A DNA stretch of 34,189 nt, taken from NCBI GenBank assembly GCA_026706565.1, contig JAPOYM010000105.1, positions 1 to 34,189 of the forward strand. Direction: 5' to 3'. Numbering within the stretch: the stretch's first letter is position 1; every line of letters begins with the position of its first letter. Under the pieces are notes generated by a model. The model was not told the origin of the DNA. It ran no database searches and worked only from the letters and a program-made list of their open reading frames with translations. This document shows, piece after piece, positions 15,660 to 23,682 of this stretch. The position numbers and the translations under genes are program-made. The stretch comes from a bacterium (GTDB taxonomy: Bacteria > Actinomycetota > Acidimicrobiia > Acidimicrobiales > CATQHL01).

Positions 15660-16871
15660 TCACCCCACCACTGCCGGCGAACGGCCCTTCTCGACGTCCT
15701 CGAGGAACTCCGCCAGCACAGCCGAGAGGGCCTCGGTCTCGACTAGGAAGCCGTCGTGGCCGTGGGGGCTCTCAACCAGCACGTACCGGCAATCCCCGTC
15801 GGCCGCCACGACGAGGTCGCGCAGCTCGGTCTGCTGGCGCGGCGGATAGAGCCCGTCGCTGCTGATCGATACGGTCAGCACGGGGGCTGTGATCCGCGCC
15901 ACCGCCCGCTGCAGGCCGCCGCGGCCCCGGCCCAAGTCGTGGGTGTCCATGGCCTTGTTCAGCAGCAGGTACGAGTTGGCGTCGAAGCGCCGCACCAGCT
16001 TCTCGCCGTGGTAGTCGAGGTAGCCCTCCACCCCGAAGCGGTCCCAGAGCCCGAACAGCTCGTTGGGGCGGACGAGCGACCTGCCGAAGCGCTCGGTGAA
16101 CAGGTCGTCGCTGCGGTAGGTGATCTGCGCCACGGCCCTAGCGAGCGCGAGGCCCTCGTGGGGCCCCTCACCCGGCGGCGCCTCGTAGTACTCGCCGCCG
16201 CGCCAGCGGGGGTCCATGGCGATGGCGGCGCGCCCGACGGCGCTCCAGCCGATCTGCCACGGACTGGCCGCGCACCCCACGGCGAGCGGGGCGATGGACC
16301 GCACCCGCGCCGGGTACATCGCGCCCCATTCGAGGGCCTGCATCCCCCCCATGGAGCCGCCGACCACGCAGAGCCACTGCTTCACGCCCAGGGAGTCGGC
16401 GAGGCGCGCCTGCACCCGCACCATGTCCCGGACAGTCACAGGCGGGAACGTCGCCGCCCAGCGGCGCCCTGTCGCCGGGTTCAGCGAGGCCGGACCCGTC
16501 GTCCCCTGGCACCCTCCCAGAACGTTGGCGCACACCACGAAGTAGCGGCGCACGTCGAGGGCCTCGCCGGGGCCGACGACGCCCTGCCACCAGCCCCGCT
16601 TGGACTGCCCGGGGTCGTAGGCGTGGGCGTCGCCGGTCAGCGCATGGCAGACCAGCACGGCGTTGGAGGCGTCGTCGTCGAGAGTCCCCCATGTCTCGTA
16701 GGCCACCGTGACGCTGTCGAGCGAGTCGCCGCTCTCCAGCACGAAGGGCCGGCCCGCCGGCGGGGTGAAGAACCGCCGGCCCTCCGCCGGGTCGCCCTCC
16801 TGCCAGGCTCCCGTGGGGGGCAGCCCCCCCGCCAGCCGCGTCGGGCGCGGCGCGCCGCGATCGCTAGCCAT
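15660..16871 (-). CDS. metX: Homoserine O-acyltransferase (MetX type)
   Basis: MetX activates homoserine with an acyl group, usually acetyl, for methionine synthesis. The 403-residue alpha/beta-hydrolase has the nucleophile elbow GGSMGG (S173), the acid D339 in SISSDGLYP and the base H372 in PHGHDGFL. Other family blocks are LVCHALTGDAHA, GWWQGVVGPG, CANVLGGCQGTTGP and YLLLNKAMDTHDLGRGRGG. Some MetX proteins use succinyl-CoA, and specificity cannot be settled by eye. The ATG overlaps the end of the upstream cyclase gene by 8 nt, so it belongs to the lgt transcript. The tRNA-Gly gene follows 33 bases later with no visible terminator between. Confidence 0.93.
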   Translation of the reverse strand: MASDRGAPRPTRLAGGLPPTGAWQEGDPAEGRRFFTPPAGRPFVLESGDSLDSVTVAYETWGTLDDDASNAVLVCHALTGDAHAYDPGQSKRGWWQGVVGPGEALDVRRYFVVCANVLGGCQGTTGPASLNPATGRRWAATFPPVTVRDMVRVQARLADSLGVKQWLCVVGGSMGGMQALEWGAMYPARVRSIAPLAVGCAASPWQIGWSAVGRAAIAMDPRWRGGEYYEAPPGEGPHEGLALARAVAQITYRSDDLFTERFGRSLVRPNELFGLWDRFGVEGYLDYHGEKLVRRFDANSYLLLNKAMDTHDLGRGRGGLQRAVARITAPVLTVSISSDGLYPPRQQTELRDLVVAADGDCRYVLVESPHGHDGFLVETEALSAVLAEFLEDVEKGRSPAVVG

Positions 16872-17415
16872 CAGCCCACGGCTCCGGCTCGGCTTCGCGC
16901 AGCTCCACGACTTCCACCCTGTCAGTGAACCCGGGAATCGCCAGAAGTCCGACCGCCTCGGCGCGGGTGTTCACCATGAGGTCCGACAGGAGGTCCGCCG
17001 GGGCCAGCAGCCGGCCCGCGGAGGCCAGGTCGCAGAGATGCGCCGCGAGGTTCACCGCGTTGCCGATGTAGTCGTCGCCTTCGAAGAGGATGACCGGCCC
17101 GGCGGCCATGCCCGCCCGCAGCGGGAGGACGCCCTGGGTCGCCACGACGTCCTTGAGATGCACGACGGCCTCCACGAGCGGTTCGTTCTCGACGCCGACG
17201 AGCATGGCCCCGTCGCCGAGCCACTTGGCGATCCTCACCCCGTGGCTGGCGACCACGGCGCGGAGGCCGGCCCGGAACTCCGCGAGCAGCGCCACCGCCT
17301 CGCGGTCGCCGTGGTCGTCGGTGTAGCGGGTGAAGTCGCAGAGGTCGACGAAGGCGAAGCCGCGCTCCACGCGTGCGGGGCTGATGCCCGCCACGGGCAT
17401 CGATTCGGGCGTCAC
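16864..17415 (-). CDS. Class III adenylate/guanylate cyclase-domain protein, single domain
   Basis: The 183-residue protein is little more than one cyclase homology domain (about 18-160). Visible are the metal-binding aspartates D24 (FVDLCDFT) and D68 (KWLGDGAM), K64 in the substrate-specificity position, D115 before the DYIG turn, and N122 in GNAVNLAAH. The residue that should be the transition-state arginine of VNxAAR is H126, so catalysis may be weak or changed. No membrane or sensor domain is present. The GTG at 17415 overlaps the lgt stop as GTGA; an ATG at 17400 is an alternative start. A cytoplasmic homodimer making a cyclic nucleotide is the family expectation; activity here is unproven. 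Confidence 0.82.
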   Translation of the reverse strand: MTPESMPVAGISPARVERGFAFVDLCDFTRYTDDHGDREAVALLAEFRAGLRAVVASHGVRIAKWLGDGAMLVGVENEPLVEAVVHLKDVVATQGVLPLRAGMAAGPVILFEGDDYIGNAVNLAAHLCDLASAGRLLAPADLLSDLMVNTRAEAVGLLAIPGFTDRVEVVELREAEPEPWADG

Positions 17416-18374
17416 CCCGGGCGGCGCCCGGCGGTCGAGCGGTCCGGTTCGCCTGTCCGCTCGTCGTCGGGGCTCTCGTCGTCCGCCTCGGGGTCCTCCG
17501 CCTCGGCGGCTTCGGCTGACTGCTCTGCCTCGGCGGCCTCGGCGGCCTCGGCGGCTTCGGCGACCTCGGTGGCTTCGGCGGCCTCGGCGCGCCTGCGGCG
17601 GGGGGTGATCACCAGCAGGAACAGCCCCGACAGCACCAAGACGCAGCCCATGACCCAGATGTTCACCCGGACACCGAGGATGAGGCTCGCATGGTCGATC
17701 CGCAGCGCCTCGATCCACAGGCGACCGGCGGAGTACAGGAACAGGTACAGCACCAGCAGGTGGCCCCGCGGCAGCCTGCCTCGCAGCTCGGTGCGCCACA
17801 CGACCGCAAACACCAGCAGGCTCCACAGCATCTCATAGGCGAAGGTGGGATGGAAGGTCTCCGACTCGATGTACTCCCGCGGGCGGTGCTCGGGGTCGAT
17901 CTCCAGACCCCAGGGCAGGTCGGTCGGCCGGCCGAAGAGCTCCTGGTTGAACCAGTTTCCGAGGCGGCCGATGAACTGCCCGGCAGGGAATCCCACGGCG
18001 ACGGTGTCGAGCATGGAACGCAGCGGCAGCCGGCGCATCCGGATGACGACGAGGCCGCCGAGCACTCCCCCCACGATCCCGCCCGGGATGCCGAGACCGC
18101 CCTCCCAGACCTTGACGACGTCCACCCAGCGGCCCTGGTAGCTCTTCCAGTCGGTCAGCACGTGGTAGAGGCGGGCGCCGACGAGGGCGAGCGGCACGCC
18201 GACCGTGCAGACCTGCACCGCCCACTCCGGGTTGAGCCCGCGACGTTGCAGCAGGCGAGCGGCCGAGTAGGCGCCGGCGATCACGCCGAGCGCCACCATG
18301 AGGCCGTAGAGGCGGAGGTTCAGGGGCCCCACCGACAGCGTGCCCACATCGGGGCTGGGAATGGAAGCAATCAC
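17412..18374 (-). CDS. lgt: Prolipoprotein diacylglyceryl transferase
   Basis: Lgt attaches diacylglycerol to the lipobox cysteine of exported prolipoproteins. The 320-residue protein has about seven membrane segments and the family blocks YGLMVALGV, ARLYHVLTDW, WEGGLGIPGGIVGG and the Lgt signature GRLGNWFNQELFGRPTDLPW. FHPTFAYEMLW and the GRLWIEALRIDH stretch follow. From about residue 262 the protein ends in an acidic low-complexity tail of AEAAEA repeats, then Asp/Glu/Pro; such tails are common in actinobacterial Lgt. The GTG start has a GGAG ribosome site. It leads an overlapping lgt-cyclase-metX operon. The LivK-like lipoprotein in this window is a likely substrate. Confidence 0.95.
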   Translation of the reverse strand: MIASIPSPDVGTLSVGPLNLRLYGLMVALGVIAGAYSAARLLQRRGLNPEWAVQVCTVGVPLALVGARLYHVLTDWKSYQGRWVDVVKVWEGGLGIPGGIVGGVLGGLVVIRMRRLPLRSMLDTVAVGFPAGQFIGRLGNWFNQELFGRPTDLPWGLEIDPEHRPREYIESETFHPTFAYEMLWSLLVFAVVWRTELRGRLPRGHLLVLYLFLYSAGRLWIEALRIDHASLILGVRVNIWVMGCVLVLSGLFLLVITPRRRRAEAAEATEVAEAAEAAEAAEAEQSAEAAEAEDPEADDESPDDERTGEPDRSTAGRRPG

Positions 18375-18386
18375 CTGGGGCTCTCC

Positions 18387-18442
18387 GATGCAGGACTCCC
18401 GATGCAGGACTCCAGACGCAGGACTCCCGATGCAGGACTCCC
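18387..18442. repeat. 14-bp tandem repeat, four copies, upstream of lgt
   Basis: The unit gatgcaggactccc occurs at 18387-18400, 18401-18414 (last base a), 18415-18428 (gac for gat) and 18429-18442. The array begins 13 bases upstream of the lgt start codon, so it would lie in the lgt leader or promoter. It shares its period with the arrays near the tRNA genes. Confidence 0.92.
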
Positions 18443-18530
18443 GGGCGGCACGGTCCCGCTATGAATGCTCACCGCCGGCCTCAGTCTAGCGGCGCGCCGC
18501 GGCGGCGTCGGGCGCCGTTAGGGTCGGCGC

Positions 18531-19409
18531 GTGTCGCAGGGCGCCACGGCCGCTCGGCTCGCCGACCTCAAGGGGCGTCGGACCGTCGCCGTCTGCCTGC
18601 CCGCCCTGAACGAGGAATCGACCGTCGGGACTATCTGCGCCGAGGTCGCCTCGAAGCTGATGGCGCCGGGCCCCGGGCTCGTGGACGAGCTGTTGGTGAT
18701 GGACGACAGGTCCACGGACCGGACCCGCGAAGCGGCCGAGGCCGCCGGCGCCCGGGTCGTGGGCGCCGAGGAGGTGCTGGCTCGCTGCGGAGGGGGATCC
18801 GGCAAGGGCAACGCCCTCTGGAAGAGCCTGGCGGCGACCGAGGCGGACCTGATCGTGTGGTGCGACGCCGACCTTGTGAGCTTCGATGCCGGCTACGTCA
18901 CCGCCCTGCTGGCGCCGCTGCTGGCCGACGAGCGGATCGTCCTCGTGAAGGGCTACTACGAGCGCCTCCTGCACGGGGGACCCGGGGGGGGCCGCACCAC
19001 CGAGCTGATGGCGCGTCCGCTGCTGGCGCAGTTCTTCCCCGACTTGGCGCAGCTCCGCCAGCCGCTCGGAGGCGAGTACGCCGTGCGGCGCGACGCCGCC
19101 GTGCAGGTTCCGTTCGTCCAGGGCTGGGGCGTCGAGGTGGCGCTGCTGATCGACCTGTCCCGGCGCTTCGGGGCGGACCGCATCGCCGAGGCCGACCTCG
19201 GGGTCCGCCGGCACCGCAACCGGACGCCCGAGGAGCTGTCCCCCCAGGCGCTGGCGATCCTGCAGACGGTGCTGCAGCGAGCCGGGGTGGCCGCCCCGTC
19301 GGCCGCCTCGGGGTGGAGCGCCGAGCTCCGCACTCCCGGGTGGCCGCCGCGGGCGGTGACGCTCAGCGAGCGGCCCCCGATCTGCGAGGTCCGGGGGCCC
19401 TCGGCGTAG
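18531..19409 (+). CDS. gpgS: Glucosyl-3-phosphoglycerate synthase
   Basis: GpgS transfers glucose from a nucleotide sugar to 3-phosphoglycerate, the first step to glucosylglycerate and, in mycobacteria, to methylglucose lipopolysaccharides. This 292-residue GT-A glycosyltransferase (GT81 type) has the nucleotide site VCLPALNEE, the metal-binding DAD at 112-114 (WCDADL), the acceptor-site stretch VKGYYERLL, and the family motif GGRTTELMARPLL followed by QPLGGEYAVRR. It starts at GTG behind a TTAGGG ribosome-like site. It is divergent from lgt and convergent with nrdJ. The partner phosphatase (GpgP) is not in the window. Confidence 0.92.
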   Translation: MSQGATAARLADLKGRRTVAVCLPALNEESTVGTICAEVASKLMAPGPGLVDELLVMDDRSTDRTREAAEAAGARVVGAEEVLARCGGGSGKGNALWKSLAATEADLIVWCDADLVSFDAGYVTALLAPLLADERIVLVKGYYERLLHGGPGGGRTTELMARPLLAQFFPDLAQLRQPLGGEYAVRRDAAVQVPFVQGWGVEVALLIDLSRRFGADRIAEADLGVRRHRNRTPEELSPQALAILQTVLQRAGVAAPSAASGWSAELRTPGWPPRAVTLSERPPICEVRGPSA

Positions 19410-19410
19410 C

Positions 19411-19424
19411 GGGCGACAGCGCCC
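19411..19424. terminator. Candidate hairpin in the gpgS/nrdJ convergent gap
   Basis: GGGCG-ACAG-CGCCC forms a 5-bp, GC-only stem with a 4-base loop, just 2 bases after the gpgS stop in the 42-base gap between two convergent genes. There is no T run, so it is at best an atypical terminator. Confidence 0.3.
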
Positions 19425-19451
19425 CCGCGTCGCCTCGATTCGGCGGCGGGC

Positions 19452-22226
19452 TCAGCTGCAGCCGCTCGTGGCGCCGCATGTGGCGCAGGCGTAGCACGAC
19501 CCGGCGCGCACCATTCGCGTCCCGCAGGTCATGCACAGCGGCGAGGCGGAGTCGGTCACGCCGCTCAGGGGTCTGCTGAGGGCGGCCTCGTTGGCCTCGG
19601 CGCCGGAGCGGCCGAGCACCGACGGCGGATCCGGCGCCACGTCTATGCCCTGCGCGGCGCCGACGGCTGCCTCGGCCACGCCCGGCAGCGTGGGCTCGAG
19701 CCGCTCGGAGGTTGCGAAGATGCTCATCCCCGCCCGCTCCTCCGGCGACAGGTACGTCAGCGCCAGACGCCGGAACAGGTAGTCCATGAGGCTCGTGGCG
19801 ATCCGTATGTCGGGGTCGTCGGTCACGCCGGCGGGCTCGAAGCGCATCCCGCAGTAGGCGTCCACGTAGGCCCGCAGCGGGACGCCGTACTGGAGCCCGT
19901 GGGAGACCGCCACCGCGAAGGCGTCCATGATTCCCGCCAAAGTGGAGCCCTGCTTGGAGACCCGCACGAAGATCTCGCCGGGCCGGCCGTCGTCGTAGTG
20001 GCCGACGGTCACGAACCCTTTGCAGTCGGCCACCCGGAACTCCATGGTGCGAGAGGCGCGGTGGCGCGGCAGCCGGCGGCGCACCGGCTCAGCAGCGTCC
20101 TCGACGTCCTCGGCGTCGGCCTCCTCGGCGTCCCCCGCGTCGGCGCCGCCCGCCGCGGCGAGCGGCTGCTGCTGCTTCGAGTTGTCGCGGTAGACGGCGA
20201 GGGCCTTCACGCCGCTGCGCCAGGCCGACACGAACAGGTCGCGCACCTCGGCGGCGGTGGCGTCGGCGGGGAGGTTGACGGTCTTGGAGATCCCCCCGCT
20301 CACGAAGGGCTGCACCGCCGCCATCATCTGCACGTGCCCCTCGGGGCTCACCGTGTTGTCGCCGATGGAGCAGGCGAAGACGGGGTAGTGCTCGCGGGCC
20401 AGCCCCGGGGCGCCGACCACCGAGCCGGTGCTCTCGACGTGCGCCGCGATCCCGGCGGTCTCGGCGGCCCCGTAGCCCAGCCGCGCCAGGGCCGGCGTCA
20501 GCGAGCGGTTCACGAGCAGCAGCGAACCCCCGCCCACTAATGACTTGGCCTTGCGCAGCGCCAAGTCGGGCTCGATGCCCGTGGTGTCGCAGTCCATCAT
20601 GAAGCTGATGGTCCCGGTCGGGGCGAGCACCGTGGCTTGGGCGTTGCGCACGCCGACCGACTCGGCCAGCTCGCAGGCCTCGTCCCAGACCTCGGCCGCG
20701 GCGGCCTGAAGCTCCGCCGGCACCAGGGCGGCCTCGATGCCGGCGACGGCGCGGCGGTGCATGTTCAGCACCGCCAGCACGTCGGCGCGGTTGTCGGCGT
20801 ACTCCTCGAAGGGCCCCATACGCGCCGCCGTCTGCGCGGAAGTCCGGTAAGCCTCGCCGCACATCACCGCAGTGACCGCGGCGGCGGTCGCCCGCCCGGC
20901 CGCCGAGTCGTACGGCAGCCCCATGTTCATCAGCAGGGCGCCGAGGTTGGCGTAGCCGAGTCCGAGTTGGCGGAACGCGACGGCGTTGGCGCCGATGTCC
21001 GGCGTCGGATAGTGGGACCGCCCCACCAGGATCTCCTGCGCGCAGAACACCACGCGGACCGCCGCCCGGAATCCCCCCACGTCGAAGCGCCCGTCGTCGC
21101 CGAGGAACGCCAGCAGGTTCAGACTGGCCAGGTTGCAGGCTGAGTCGTCGACGTGGAGGTACTCCGAGCAGGGGTTGGAGGCCGTGATGCGCCCGGCCCC
21201 CGGCGTGGTGTGCCAGAGGTTGATGGTGGTGTCGAACTGCAGCCCCGGATCGGCGCACTCCCACGCCGCCTCGGCGATGTCGGCGAGCAGCCCGGCGGCG
21301 TCCACCGTCTCGAGGACCTCGCCGGTGGTGCGCGCCGTGAGGTCCCACCGCCGCCCCGCCAGCGCCGCCTCCATGAACTCGTCGGTGACCCGCACGGAGT
21401 TGTTGGCGTTCTGGAACAGCAGCGAGGTGCTGTCGAGCCCGTCGAAGCTCAGGTCGAACCCGGACTCGCTGAGGGCGCGCGCTTTGCGCTCCTCGCGGGC
21501 CTTGCACCAGACGAACTCGTCGATGTCGGGGTGGTCGGCGTCGAGGATGACCATCTTGGCGGCGCGCCGCGTGGTGCCTCCCGAGCGGATGGCCCCGGCG
21601 GAGGCGTCGGCGCCTCTCATGAAGCTCACCGGCCCGCTCGGCCGGCCGCCGCCGGAGAGGAACTCCGAGGAGGCGCGGATGCCGCTGAGGTTGACGCCCG
21701 CGCCCGAGCCGCGCTTGAAGATCAGCCCTTCTGTCCTGTACCAGTCGAGGATCGACTCCATGGAGTCCTCGACCGACAGGATGAAGCAGGCCGAGGACTG
21801 CGGCAGGGCGCCCGGAACGCCGATGTTGAACCACACGGGCGAGTTGAACGACGCCTTCTGGGCGACGAGCAGATGGCTGAGCTCGTCGCCGAAGGCCTCC
21901 GCCTCCCCAGCGTCGGCGAAGTAGCCGTCCTGGGCGCCCCAGCGGCAGATCGTGCCGGCCACGCGGTCGATCACCTCGCGGAGGGAGCTCTCGCGGTCCG
22001 CCTCGCCGAGCCGGCCTCGGAAGTACTTCTGGGAGACGATGTTGACGGCGTTCTGCGACCACGAGGCCGGGAACTCCACGCCGTCCTGGCTGAACACGAC
22101 GCTGCCGTCGGCGCCGGTGATGAGCGCGCGCCGCTGCTGCCAGTCGACCTGCTCGTAGGGATGCAGGCCCTCGATAGTGAAGAAGCGCCGCAGCCCGATG
22201 CGGGCCTGCTGGGACAGGACGGTCAC
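19452..22226 (-). CDS. nrdJ: Adenosylcobalamin-dependent ribonucleotide reductase (class II)
   Basis: NrdJ reduces ribonucleotides to deoxyribonucleotides with adenosylcobalamin as radical source and needs no oxygen. The 924-residue length fits the long NrdJ form. Visible are the substrate-site SSACFILSVEDS with a redox cysteine, FKRGSGAGVNLS, the catalytic NPCSEYLHVDDSACNLASLNL block (N-x-C-x-E), and PTGTISFMMDCDTTGIEPD. After an acidic linker (DAEEADAEDVEDAAE) comes the TSCPD-like domain, and the protein ends in a Cys-rich zinc ribbon (CMTCG...CYACATCG). The GTG at 22226 has a strong GAGGTGA ribosome site. No cobalamin riboswitch was recognised upstream. Confidence 0.96.
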   Translation of the reverse strand: MTVLSQQARIGLRRFFTIEGLHPYEQVDWQQRRALITGADGSVVFSQDGVEFPASWSQNAVNIVSQKYFRGRLGEADRESSLREVIDRVAGTICRWGAQDGYFADAGEAEAFGDELSHLLVAQKASFNSPVWFNIGVPGALPQSSACFILSVEDSMESILDWYRTEGLIFKRGSGAGVNLSGIRASSEFLSGGGRPSGPVSFMRGADASAGAIRSGGTTRRAAKMVILDADHPDIDEFVWCKAREERKARALSESGFDLSFDGLDSTSLLFQNANNSVRVTDEFMEAALAGRRWDLTARTTGEVLETVDAAGLLADIAEAAWECADPGLQFDTTINLWHTTPGAGRITASNPCSEYLHVDDSACNLASLNLLAFLGDDGRFDVGGFRAAVRVVFCAQEILVGRSHYPTPDIGANAVAFRQLGLGYANLGALLMNMGLPYDSAAGRATAAAVTAVMCGEAYRTSAQTAARMGPFEEYADNRADVLAVLNMHRRAVAGIEAALVPAELQAAAAEVWDEACELAESVGVRNAQATVLAPTGTISFMMDCDTTGIEPDLALRKAKSLVGGGSLLLVNRSLTPALARLGYGAAETAGIAAHVESTGSVVGAPGLAREHYPVFACSIGDNTVSPEGHVQMMAAVQPFVSGGISKTVNLPADATAAEVRDLFVSAWRSGVKALAVYRDNSKQQQPLAAAGGADAGDAEEADAEDVEDAAEPVRRRLPRHRASRTMEFRVADCKGFVTVGHYDDGRPGEIFVRVSKQGSTLAGIMDAFAVAVSHGLQYGVPLRAYVDAYCGMRFEPAGVTDDPDIRIATSLMDYLFRRLALTYLSPEERAGMSIFATSERLEPTLPGVAEAAVGAAQGIDVAPDPPSVLGRSGAEANEAALSRPLSGVTDSASPLCMTCGTRMVRAGSCYACATCGATSGCS

Positions 22227-22615
22227 GTGGTCACCTCGCCTTTCGGCGCCGGCAGGGGGCGCGCCGCAGGAGGCCCGTCAGCTTCACTGTAAGGCTGGGG
22301 CGCCAGAACACAGCCACCCCAGAGAGGAACCAGCGGGCCGGCACTGCCCAGGTTCTCCAGCGGAGGCCGCCCCGCCAGCCTGCTTGTCGGGCCCAGGGGG
22401 CGCATCCGGCGGAGGCTACCGACTCGCCGCGGGCCGGACGGTCGTGCGCGACCGACGAGGGGGGAATTCCCGGAGATATCCCAGCGAGAGTGCCGATATC
22501 CCCACCGGCGAGCGGAAGTTTCCCCCGTGCATCCCCCAAGAACCGTCCCGGCCGTTCTGCGGATACCTTGCCGAGGGGTGCAACAACGCGCCGACGACAA
22601 CCCGGGAGGGCGCCG
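22227..22615. other. Divergent intergenic region nrdJ / RibD-like gene (389 bp)
   Basis: This is the longest gene-free stretch. It holds no convincing ORF. Seen by eye are a long imperfect hairpin (22324-22358) in the presumed nrdJ leader, three AT-cored palindromes (gggaattccc at 22462-22471, gatatc at 22475-22480 and at 22495-22500, the last two 20 bases apart), and an inverted gaac/gttc pair 10 bases apart (22540-22557). These may be operators for the two divergent promoters. No clear -35/-10 pair was found. Confidence 0.5.
22324..22358 (-). ncRNA. Candidate leader hairpin of nrdJ mRNA
   Basis: In the minus-strand RNA GAGAACC and GGGC pair with GCCC and GGTTCCTC around a 7-base loop (AGTGCCG), giving about 11 pairs with small bulges. 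It lies about 100 bases before the nrdJ GTG. Because nrdJ is B12-dependent, a cobalamin riboswitch was looked for, but the conserved B12 box was not found. The hairpin may be chance in GC-rich DNA. Confidence 0.3.
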
Positions 22616-23365
22616 ATGGTCGCGATGCAACAGGTCTGGCCCGACTTCGCCGCGGTGGACCACCTCGAAGTGTACGGGCCGCCGCCGCGCCCGCTGCCCG
22701 GAGGCCGGGCCTGGGTGACGATGTGCATGGTCACGAGCGTGGACGGCGCGGTGAGCGTGCAGGGACGCTCCGGTGCGCTGGGAGGGCCCGCCGACTGGGC
22801 GGTGCTGAGCGCGCTGCGCGGTCGAGCCGACGCCATCGTCGTGGGCGCCGGCACCGCCCGAGCCGAGGATTACGGCCCTTTGACCCTCGCGGCGCCAGCG
22901 CGGGAGCGCCGCCTGGCGCGGGGCCAGGCCCCGGAGCCGCTGCTGGCGGTGGTGAGCGCGAGCGGCGCACTGGACCCGACGGCCCGCCTGTTCAGCGGCC
23001 CGCGGCCCCGGCTGTACCTCCCGGAGTCGGCGCCCCCGCAGCGGCGGGCCGCTCTGGAGGCGGTCGCAGACGTGCGCACGGCCGGCGTTGCGACCGTCGA
23101 GGCCGAAGCGGTGACAGCCGACCTGGCCGCCGAGGGCCGAACGCTCGTCCTGCTGGAGGGCGGACCCCGGCTCAACGCCTGCTTCGCTGCCGCCGACCTG
23201 ATCGACGAGTTCTGCATCACGCGGTCGCCGCTGCTGGCGGGCGGGGGACCGGGCCTCATCGACGCTGGGCCGCTGGCGACGCGCGACCTGCTGCTGGACC
23301 GGCTGCTCGTGGCCGACGGGATGGTCTTCGCCCGCTATTTGCGGCGCTCTCACGAGTCCGCCTGA
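22616..23365 (+). CDS. Pyrimidine/dihydrofolate reductase-like protein (RibD C-terminal domain)
   Basis: The 249 residues form one RibD-C/DHFR-like fold: VTMCMVTSVDGAVSVQGRSG (NADPH and substrate region), AIVVGAGTARAEDYGPL, LLEGGPRLNACFAAADLIDEFCIT and LLAGGGPGL. The deaminase domain of bifunctional RibD is absent. Stand-alone relatives are common in actinobacteria; the M. tuberculosis homologue Rv2671 is annotated RibD yet acts as a dihydrofolate reductase, so the substrate here (flavin precursor or dihydrofolate) is open. The ATG at 22616 follows a GGGAGGG ribosome site; the frame extends upstream without similarity. Its end overlaps the convergent small membrane gene by 16 bases. Confidence 0.85.
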   Translation: MVAMQQVWPDFAAVDHLEVYGPPPRPLPGGRAWVTMCMVTSVDGAVSVQGRSGALGGPADWAVLSALRGRADAIVVGAGTARAEDYGPLTLAAPARERRLARGQAPEPLLAVVSASGALDPTARLFSGPRPRLYLPESAPPQRRAALEAVADVRTAGVATVEAEAVTADLAAEGRTLVLLEGGPRLNACFAAADLIDEFCITRSPLLAGGGPGLIDAGPLATRDLLLDRLLVADGMVFARYLRRSHESA

Positions 23366-23619
23366 GGCGCTTCGGGCGCCGGGACGGGCGCCGTTCCGAC
23401 TGCGGGCGCGACGAGCTGCGCCCCGACGAGGCCGCCCAGCTGGAAGGCGCCCCACAGCGACGCCGACAGCAGGCCGGCCAGCACGGCCCCCACCACGGCG
23501 CGCCGCCACAGGTAGACCCGCGCGGGGCGGGCCGAGGCGCCGCTGCGGACCCCGACGGCCACAGCGGGGCGAGGGGGCGGCGCTGCGGGCACTGCTGAGG
23601 GATGCATGCCCTCCAGCAT
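23350..23619 (-). CDS. Small single-pass membrane protein divergent from lexA
   Basis: This is a predicted 89-residue protein. It has a Pro/Ala/Arg-rich cytoplasmic N-terminus (1-36), a basic anchor YLWRR, one hydrophobic helix (about 41-70) and a short Ala/Pro-rich outer tail ending PEAPQADS. Two ATGs are possible (23619 or 23607); an AGGGC lies before the first and GGAGG just before the second. I recognise no domain. The gene next to and divergent from lexA is often an SOS-induced division inhibitor with one helix plus LysM (YneA, mycobacterial Rv2719c; DivS in corynebacteria). Here the LysM part is missing. It overlaps the RibD-like gene end by 16 bases. Being a real gene rests on the coherent membrane topology. 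Confidence 0.55.
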   Translation of the reverse strand: MLEGMHPSAVPAAPPPRPAVAVGVRSGASARPARVYLWRRAVVGAVLAGLLSASLWGAFQLGGLVGAQLVAPAVGTAPVPAPEAPQADS

Positions 23620-23682
23620 TGCGGCGCCCTGTGACACCCCCGGCCCCCGGGCGAGCGCGAGGCGTCCCGACGACGATGATCC

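Noticed and set aside
22227-22615. Cobalamin riboswitch upstream of B12-dependent nrdJ
   Set aside because: A GGGGAAA...GGTG stretch on the minus strand is suggestive, but the B12 box (GCCAGGAGACC-like) and the GCCACTG element are not there.
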